Assembly: GCA_964542455.1 (NCBI GenBank)
Contig: CAZIUC010000001.1
Span: forward strand, 1-64,000
DNA from: PFJX01 sp964542455
GTDB lineage: Bacteria > Pseudomonadota > Gammaproteobacteria > Burkholderiales > Thiobacillaceae
Direction of reading: 5' to 3'
DNA length: 64,000 nucleotides
A program made the translations under genes and the position numbers. Of the stretch, positions 58,850 to 64,000 are shown piece by piece. Position 1 is the first letter of the stretch. Each line of letters begins with the position of its first letter. The notes below the pieces were generated by a model that worked only from the letters and a program-made list of their open reading frames with translations, was not told where the DNA came from and did not search any database.

Positions 58850-59212
58850 TCAGATGAGGACCCAGGCGTGCGCGGGTTGGCAAAAGCGGGAGTCGAGACG
58901 TGACACCGGGCTGGAAGTGAACTGTTCAACCAGGCCCTCGTCGGCACGGCTGTAGCGCGGATGTTGCAGTTGCCAGCGCAGGTTGGAAAGGAACATGAGT
59001 TCCTCCAATACTTCGGTGGGAAATCCCTGGCGATCGCCACGGTCATCCAGCAGCAAACTGTCCAGATAAGCGTTGATATCACCTCGTTTCCAGCGTGTTG
59101 CAAGTTCCTGGGCAATTCGGGAAAAGTGCCGTTCGATGGCCGACAGGTCATTCCAGGGGCTGCGATTCACCCTGGCGGGACGGGCTTTGAATTCAAAGAC
59201 GTTGGCGAACAT
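58850..59212 (-). CDS. small conserved protein of unknown function
   Basis: 120 aa from ATG 59212, which has AGGA at suitable spacing; ATG 59221 would add three residues. Charged, soluble, mostly helical: ERHFSRIAQELATRWKRGDI, AYLDSLLLDDRGDRQGFPTE, VLEELMFLSNLRWQLQHPRY. No signal peptide. Not recognised. Convergent with mnmE and divergent from the ABC transporter gene. Confidence 0.65.
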   Translation of the reverse strand: MFANVFEFKARPARVNRSPWNDLSAIERHFSRIAQELATRWKRGDINAYLDSLLLDDRGDRQGFPTEVLEELMFLSNLRWQLQHPRYSRADEGLVEQFTSSPVSRLDSRFCQPAHAWVLI

Positions 59213-59376
59213 GGCAGGCATCCTAGAAAGTGGTTGCTTTTACTATTGCAAGGCACGTGCCATTTTTGATGATTTTGTAGTCTCGTTACTTATCAATGAG
59301 TTAAGTAGAGAATAGGTGTTGTCGCTAGGCCGTATTCAACAATTCCCCCCATATTTACATCACGTGTGACGAAATC

Positions 59377-61164
59377 ATGACGCCCATTTCCAACCCGCCT
59401 CTGGACTGGCGCGGTATTTTTTCTGAACTGCTCGAACATCGAGCCGCGCTGATCAAGGGCAATCTCATTGCCATACTGGCGGTGGCGTGTGCCGTCCCGG
59501 TCCCGCTTTTTTTGCCCATCCTGGTGGATGAAGTGTTACTGCGCCAGCCCGGTTTTTTCATCAACCATATCGGGCCCCTATTCCCACCGGCCTGGCATGG
59601 GCCGGTGCTTTTTGTGCTGATAGCCTTATCGTTTACGGTGGGTTTGCGCCTGGCGGCCATCCTGCTCAATGTATGGCAGACACGGACCTTTTCGCTGGTG
59701 TCCAAGGAAGTGGTCTACCGTATCCGGGCACGCATGCTGGACGGTCTGTCGAAGATCGCGCTGTCGGAATATGAAACCCTGGGGTCGGGCCGGGTCGCCT
59801 CGCATTTCGTTACCGATCTGAATGCGGTGGACAGTTTTCTCGGGGCTTCCATATCGGGCTTTCTGGTGGCTGTGCTCTCTCTGATAGGTGTAGCCATCGT
59901 CCTGCTCTGGATGAATTGGCAGCTTGCCCTGTTCATCCTGCTGCTGAATCCCGTCGTGATCGGTTTCTCGACTCGGCTCGGGAAGAAAGTGAAGGAATTG
60001 AAGCGACGCGAGAACTCGGCTTTCGAGGTATTCCAGGAAGCGTTGATCGAGACACTGGATGCGCTCAACCAGATTCGCGCCATGAACCGGGAGAAGCACT
60101 ACCTGGCAAGGGTCACCGAGAAGGCGGCGGATATCCGTACTCACGCCGCCGCTTACGCCTGGAAGTCGGATGCCATGAGCCGGGTGGCCTTCTTCGTATT
60201 CCTGGCTGGCTTCGACGCTTTTCGCGCCGGGGCGATGTTGATGGTGGTCTATTCCGACCTCACGATTGGCCAGATGCTGGCGGTGTTCGGCTACCTCTGG
60301 TTCATGATGTCGCCGGTGCAGGAGATCATCAATATCCAGTACGCCTGGTATGCGGCCAATGCGGCACTGGCCCGCATCAATAGCCTGCTTGATCTGAAGG
60401 AGATCTATGAGGGTGAGTCGCGTGTGAATCCCTTCAGCGGCCGGGATTCTGTGGGAATTGCTTTGCGCGACGCGAGTTTTGCCTATGGCGAGGGGGATAC
60501 CATTCTCGATGGCGTCAATCTTGAGGTGGCGCCCGGAGAGAAGGTGGCGTTGGTCGGCGCCTCGGGAGGGGGGAAATCCACCCTGGTGCAGGCGCTGCTT
60601 GGGCTCTACCCGCTGAAGTCAGGTGAGATTCGTTACGGTGACGCCGAGGTGGGCGAAATCGGTTGGCCGCTGATCCGGGAGCATGTCGGTGTCGTGCTGC
60701 AACACCCGGTCCTGTTCAATGCCAGCGTGCGCGAGAACCTGACTCTCGGACGCGAACAGGATGACGCCGAGCTTTGGCGGGCACTGGAGATTGCGCAGTT
60801 GAAGGAATACATAGCGGATTTTCCCGAAGGACTGGAAGCGCTCGTGGGGAAGAACGGCGTGCGTCTCTCAGGTGGGCAGCGGCAACGCCTGGCGATTGCA
60901 CGCATGGTGTTGGCGCGGCCGCGTGTGGTGATACTCGACGAAGCGACATCGGCGCTGGACAGCGACACCGAGCGGCATCTGCATGAAGCACTGGCCGGAT
61001 TTCTGCGTAATCGCACCACACTGATCATCGCCCACCGTCTTTCCGCCGTGCGTCAGGCCGATCGGATTCTGGTCTTCGAGAACGGGCGGATTGTGGAATC
61101 TGGTGATCATGTCAGCCTGATGCGGCAAGGCGGGCTTTATCACAAGCTCTATGCGCATGCGTAG
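59377..61164 (+). CDS. ABC transporter, fused permease and ATPase (MsbA-like)
   Basis: 595 aa. A type-IV exporter membrane domain of six helices (about 25-330) is followed by an ATPase domain with Walker A GASGGGKSTL (about 393-402), signature LSGGQRQRLAIARM (about 497) and Walker B VVILDEATSALD (about 517), then the H-loop IIAHRLSAV. Half-transporter that must dimerise; relatives export lipids, peptides or drugs. Substrate unknown. The signature and Walker motifs are all intact. Confidence 0.93.
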   Translation: MTPISNPPLDWRGIFSELLEHRAALIKGNLIAILAVACAVPVPLFLPILVDEVLLRQPGFFINHIGPLFPPAWHGPVLFVLIALSFTVGLRLAAILLNVWQTRTFSLVSKEVVYRIRARMLDGLSKIALSEYETLGSGRVASHFVTDLNAVDSFLGASISGFLVAVLSLIGVAIVLLWMNWQLALFILLLNPVVIGFSTRLGKKVKELKRRENSAFEVFQEALIETLDALNQIRAMNREKHYLARVTEKAADIRTHAAAYAWKSDAMSRVAFFVFLAGFDAFRAGAMLMVVYSDLTIGQMLAVFGYLWFMMSPVQEIINIQYAWYAANAALARINSLLDLKEIYEGESRVNPFSGRDSVGIALRDASFAYGEGDTILDGVNLEVAPGEKVALVGASGGGKSTLVQALLGLYPLKSGEIRYGDAEVGEIGWPLIREHVGVVLQHPVLFNASVRENLTLGREQDDAELWRALEIAQLKEYIADFPEGLEALVGKNGVRLSGGQRQRLAIARMVLARPRVVILDEATSALDSDTERHLHEALAGFLRNRTTLIIAHRLSAVRQADRILVFENGRIVESGDHVSLMRQGGLYHKLYAHA

Positions 61165-61204
61165 GTTGGGCATGTGGCATCCACGATGCAACTCGTGTTA
61201 TGTG

Positions 61205-61265
61205 GCGAGCGCGGCGAACCGCATCAAACGACGCATCCGTGGGCGATGCGGTTCGCCGCGCTCGC
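61205..61265. repeat. 21-bp inverted repeat upstream of parS
   Basis: The arms GCGAGCGCGGCGAACCGCATC (61205-61225) and its exact complement (61245-61265) enclose a 19-bp loop; the hairpin could end ABC transporter transcription. It stops 9 bp before the parS site. Confidence 0.8.
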
Positions 61266-61274
61266 GCTCCACGA

Positions 61275-61290
61275 TGTTTCACGTGAAACA
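61275..61290. promoter_or_regulatory. parS centromere site
   Basis: TGTTTCACGTGAAACA is the perfect palindromic 16-bp parS consensus bound by ParB (Spo0J). It lies upstream of mnmG, about 2.6 kb from parA, the expected origin-proximal position for ParABS chromosome segregation. Confidence 0.97.
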
Positions 61291-61358
61291 TGCCGAGCGC
61301 CTGACGTAGAATGCGAGCCCGTCGCCTAGTTGGGCGACCGCCAGAAAATCAGAAAATC

Positions 61359-63254
61359 ATGCAATTTCCCGATCGTTTCGAGGTCATCGTCGTCGGTGGC
61401 GGCCACGCCGGCACCGAGGCCGCCCTGGCGGCCGCGCGTATGGGTTCGCGCACGCTGCTGCTGACGCACAATATCGAAACCCTCGGGGCGATGTCCTGCA
61501 ATCCGTCCATTGGCGGTATCGGCAAGGGGCATCTGGTCAAGGAAGTGGATGCGCTGGGCGGGGCGATGGCGTTGGCCACCGACGAGGCCGGCATCCAGTT
61601 TCGAATACTGAATTCATCGAAAGGTCCGGCGGTACGCGCAACCCGTGCACAGGCTGATCGGGTGCTGTACAAGCAGGCGATACGCTCACGACTGGAAAAT
61701 CAGGTCAATCTCACTTTGTTCCAGCAGGCTGTGGACGACCTCGTGCTGGAGGGCGACCGCGTCGTCGGCGTAAGCACTCAACTTGGCATCGTGTTCCATG
61801 CGCGCTGCGTAGTCTTGACTACCGGCACTTTTCTTTCCGGCCTGATTCATGTTGGTCTGGAAAATTTCCAGGCTGGGCGCATGGGTGATCCGCCCTCCGT
61901 TTCCCTGGCGGCTCGACTGCGCGAGTTGAATTTGCCGGTTGGCCGACTGAAAACAGGCACACCGCCGCGCATCGATGGCCGCAGCATCAATTTCTCCGCG
62001 ATGCGGGAACAGCCGGGCGATATGCCGGAGCCGGTGTTTTCCTTCATCGGTCGGCAAGAGATGCACCCGCGCCAATTGCCTTGCTGGATTACCCAGACCA
62101 ACGAGCGCACCCACGAGATCATCCGCCAGGGACTGGATCGCTCACCGCTCTATACCGGTGTGATCGAGGGCGTGGGGCCGCGTTACTGCCCTTCCATCGA
62201 GGACAAGATCAGTCGTTTTGCCGACAAGACCGAACACAACGTGTTTCTCGAGCCGGAAGGGCTCACCACGCATGAGTTCTATCCCAACGGGGTATCAACC
62301 AGCTTGCCATTCGACGTGCAGCTTGGCCTGATCCGCTCGATTAGCGGCCTGGAAAACGCGCATATCCTGCGCCCCGGTTATGCCATCGAATACGATTACT
62401 ACGATCCGCGCGGCCTGAAACCCAGTCTGGAGACCAATGTCATTGCCGGCCTGTTCTTCGCCGGGCAGATCAATGGCACCACGGGTTATGAGGAGGCCGC
62501 CGCGCAGGGTCTACAGGCAGGTCTCAATGCCGCTTTGCGGGTGCGGGACGAGGCGCCGTGGTGGCCACGCCGCGACCAGGCATACTTGGGCGTGATGGTC
62601 GATGACCTGGTGACGCGCGGCGTCGTCGAGCCTTACCGCATGTTCACCAGCCGCGCGGAGTATCGCCTGAGCTTGCGCGAGGACAATGCCGACCAACGGC
62701 TGACCGAGATGGGCAGGCAACTTGGCCTGGTGGATGACACCCGCTGGGCACGTTTCGATGCCAAACGCGAGGCTATGGCTCGCGAGGCGGAGCGCCTCAA
62801 GTCCACCTGGATCAATCCGGCCAACCTTCCGGAAGAGGATGCAGTGCGCGTACTCGGCAAGAACATCGAGCGGGAGTACAGCCTGTTTGAACTGTTGCGC
62901 CGTCCCGAAGTGGATTACGCGAGTCTCATGTCGTTGCCCGGCGCGGGCGGGGGTTTCGCCGATCCCGAGGTCAGTGGGCAGGTGGAAATTGAAGCCAAAT
63001 ATGCGGGCTACGTTGCCCGTCAGTTTGACGAGATCGAACGCCAGCGTGGTCAGGAAGAGCAAGCCTTGCCCGCCGATTTCGACTACATGGCGCTCACCAG
63101 CCTGTCCATTGAAGTGCGCCAGAAACTCAATCAGATGCGGCCGGCAACCCTGGGCCAGGCTTCACGCATATCTGGAGTGACACCGGCGGCAGTATCCGTG
63201 TTGATGGTTTATCTCAAGCGTGGCGAATTGGCGCGGAAGGAGCCCAAGGCATGA
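61359..63254 (+). CDS. mnmG: tRNA modification enzyme MnmG (GidA)
   Basis: 631 aa from ATG 61359 (MQFPDRFEVI). FAD motif VVGGGHAGTEAALAAARMG (10-28), signature CNPSIGGIGKGHLVKEVDAL, GLKPSLETNVIAGLFFAGQI and NGTTGYEEAAAQGL; the C-terminal helical domain contacts MnmE. Uses FAD and methylene-THF with MnmE to modify U34 of several tRNAs. The rsmG start overlaps its stop (ATGA). Confidence 0.98.
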   Translation: MQFPDRFEVIVVGGGHAGTEAALAAARMGSRTLLLTHNIETLGAMSCNPSIGGIGKGHLVKEVDALGGAMALATDEAGIQFRILNSSKGPAVRATRAQADRVLYKQAIRSRLENQVNLTLFQQAVDDLVLEGDRVVGVSTQLGIVFHARCVVLTTGTFLSGLIHVGLENFQAGRMGDPPSVSLAARLRELNLPVGRLKTGTPPRIDGRSINFSAMREQPGDMPEPVFSFIGRQEMHPRQLPCWITQTNERTHEIIRQGLDRSPLYTGVIEGVGPRYCPSIEDKISRFADKTEHNVFLEPEGLTTHEFYPNGVSTSLPFDVQLGLIRSISGLENAHILRPGYAIEYDYYDPRGLKPSLETNVIAGLFFAGQINGTTGYEEAAAQGLQAGLNAALRVRDEAPWWPRRDQAYLGVMVDDLVTRGVVEPYRMFTSRAEYRLSLREDNADQRLTEMGRQLGLVDDTRWARFDAKREAMAREAERLKSTWINPANLPEEDAVRVLGKNIEREYSLFELLRRPEVDYASLMSLPGAGGGFADPEVSGQVEIEAKYAGYVARQFDEIERQRGQEEQALPADFDYMALTSLSIEVRQKLNQMRPATLGQASRISGVTPAAVSVLMVYLKRGELARKEPKA

Positions 63255-63895
63255 ATCTGGCTAACCACTTAACTGAGCCGTTGAATGCGTCTCTGAGCGA
63301 AGCGTTATGCAAGATGGACATCGATATAGACGCAACGCGGCAGGGGCGCATGCTGGACTTCCAGGCGCTGATCGCCAAGTGGAACCGCACCTATAATCTG
63401 ACGGCTATTCATGAGCCGGAGCGCATGCTCACTCACCATCTGCTCGATAGCCTTTCCATCCTGCCTGGTGTTACGGCCGGGCCTTTGCTGGATGTTGGTA
63501 GCGGCGCGGGTTTGCCTGGTATTCCGCTGGCTATCGCGCGCCCCGACCTGAGGGTGACGCTGCTCGACTCCAGCCAGAAGCGCTGCGGCTTCATGCAGCA
63601 GGCGGCGATTGAACTCAAGCTTGGCAACGTCAAGGTGGTGCACGCTCGCGCGGAGGTTTTTCAGCCTTCCGAGAAGTATCCCCAGATCGTTTCCCGCGCC
63701 TTTTCCGATCTCACCGACTTCGTCAAGGCGACTCACCATCTACTCGCCGAAGGCGGGGAGTGGCTGGCGATGAAGGGGCTTTATCCGGACGAGGAAATTG
63801 CCCAGCTCAAGGGTGCCCACGTCAAGAGTCACAGCAAATTGCATATCCCCGGCCTGGATGCCGACCGCCACCTCATCATCATGGAAATGGATTGA
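63251..63895 (+). CDS. rsmG: 16S rRNA (guanine-N7) methyltransferase RsmG
   Basis: 214 aa. SAM-binding motif LLDVGSGAGLPGIPLAIARP, with upstream NRTYNLTAI and HHLLDSLSILP, and VVHARAEVFQ and SRAFSDLTDFV, all RsmG landmarks. Methylates G527 of 16S rRNA. Overlaps mnmG by four bases and is followed four bases later by parA, the conserved gidA-gidB-parA order. Confidence 0.97.
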   Translation: MNLANHLTEPLNASLSEALCKMDIDIDATRQGRMLDFQALIAKWNRTYNLTAIHEPERMLTHHLLDSLSILPGVTAGPLLDVGSGAGLPGIPLAIARPDLRVTLLDSSQKRCGFMQQAAIELKLGNVKVVHARAEVFQPSEKYPQIVSRAFSDLTDFVKATHHLLAEGGEWLAMKGLYPDEEIAQLKGAHVKSHSKLHIPGLDADRHLIIMEMD

Positions 63896-63899
63896 ACTC

Positions 63900-64000
63900 A
63901 TGGCACGTATCCTGGCAATTACCAATCAAAAAGGGGGGGTCGGCAAGACCACCAGTGCCGTCAATCTGGCGGCCAGTTTGGCCAGCCTGGATCGGCGTGT
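63900..64000 (+). CDS. parA: chromosome partitioning ATPase ParA (partial, runs off the window)
   Basis: The first 33 codons are visible: MARILAITNQKGGVGKTTSA followed by VNLAASLASLDRR, with the deviant Walker A motif KGGVGKTT of ParA/Soj. It acts with ParB on the parS sites to segregate new origins. The rest lies beyond position 64000. Confidence 0.95.
   Translation, partial: MARILAITNQKGGVGKTTSAVNLAASLASLDRR

Noticed and set aside
1..64000. tRNA, rRNA or riboswitch genes
   Set aside because: I could not recognise any in the spacers; a covariance-model search would be decisive.

Overview
The window looks like the replication-origin-proximal part of a high-GC betaproteobacterial chromosome. 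The right-hand third carries gyrB-dnaN-dnaA on the minus strand and rpmH-rnpA-yidC-mnmE ... mnmG-rsmG-parA on the plus strand. There is no recF between dnaN and gyrB, as is usual for Betaproteobacteria. A PEP-CTERM protein and an aryl-polyene-type gene cluster also fit a Rhodocyclales/Nitrosomonadales-like host; species assignment is inference only.

Region 1 (1-20 kb) is an accessory envelope/stress region. It holds two AI-2E-type permeases, a YihY/BrkB protein, two BON lipoproteins, CsbD, DUF3309, lmo0937, OsmB-like and entericidin-like peptides, several small lipoproteins, a lipoprotein cardiolipin-synthase-like PLD, a hemolysin-III protein, a DUF3494 PEP-CTERM protein and Crp/Fnr-type regulators. 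Relics of an IS3 OrfA and of an encapsulated-ferritin-like gene lie between them. Region 2 (19.2-26 kb) is a minus-strand signalling operon: hybrid histidine kinase, response regulator-GGDEF, response regulator-PAS, Crp/Fnr regulator, all overlapping or closely spaced, preceded by an AsmA-like gene.

Region 3 (26.3-42.5 kb) is an aryl polyene (Ape-like) biosynthesis and export cluster. The first plus-strand block is ACP, membrane protein, AMP ligase, dehydratase, acyltransferase, LolA-like, MMPL exporter and polysaccharide deacetylase. A Na+/H+ antiporter, a vapC relic and a DUF2254 gene interrupt it. The second block is ketosynthase, chain-length factor, dehydratase and ketoreductase, followed by a convergent glycosyltransferase and acyltransferase. 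Region 4 (42.8-49.8 kb) has uvrD, dgkA, a COG2509 flavoprotein, mscS, a SemiSWEET and three poorly known genes. Region 5 (49.8-64 kb) is the origin region, with a candidate oriC between dnaA and dnaN, a perfect parS before mnmG, and a parS-like site over the gyrB start.

The most notable observation is a family of small inverted-repeat elements (51-143 bp). Six copies (7.5, 14.9, 26.1, 30.5, 35.2 and 38.8 kb) are each flanked by a perfect 5-bp direct duplication, and every one lies within about 55 bp upstream of, or exactly at, a start codon. Two were inserted at start codons inside the aryl polyene operons, and the duplication regenerated the start codon. Other repeats are translated in frame inside the hemolysin-III and diacylglycerol kinase genes. 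No transposase able to move these elements is in the window.
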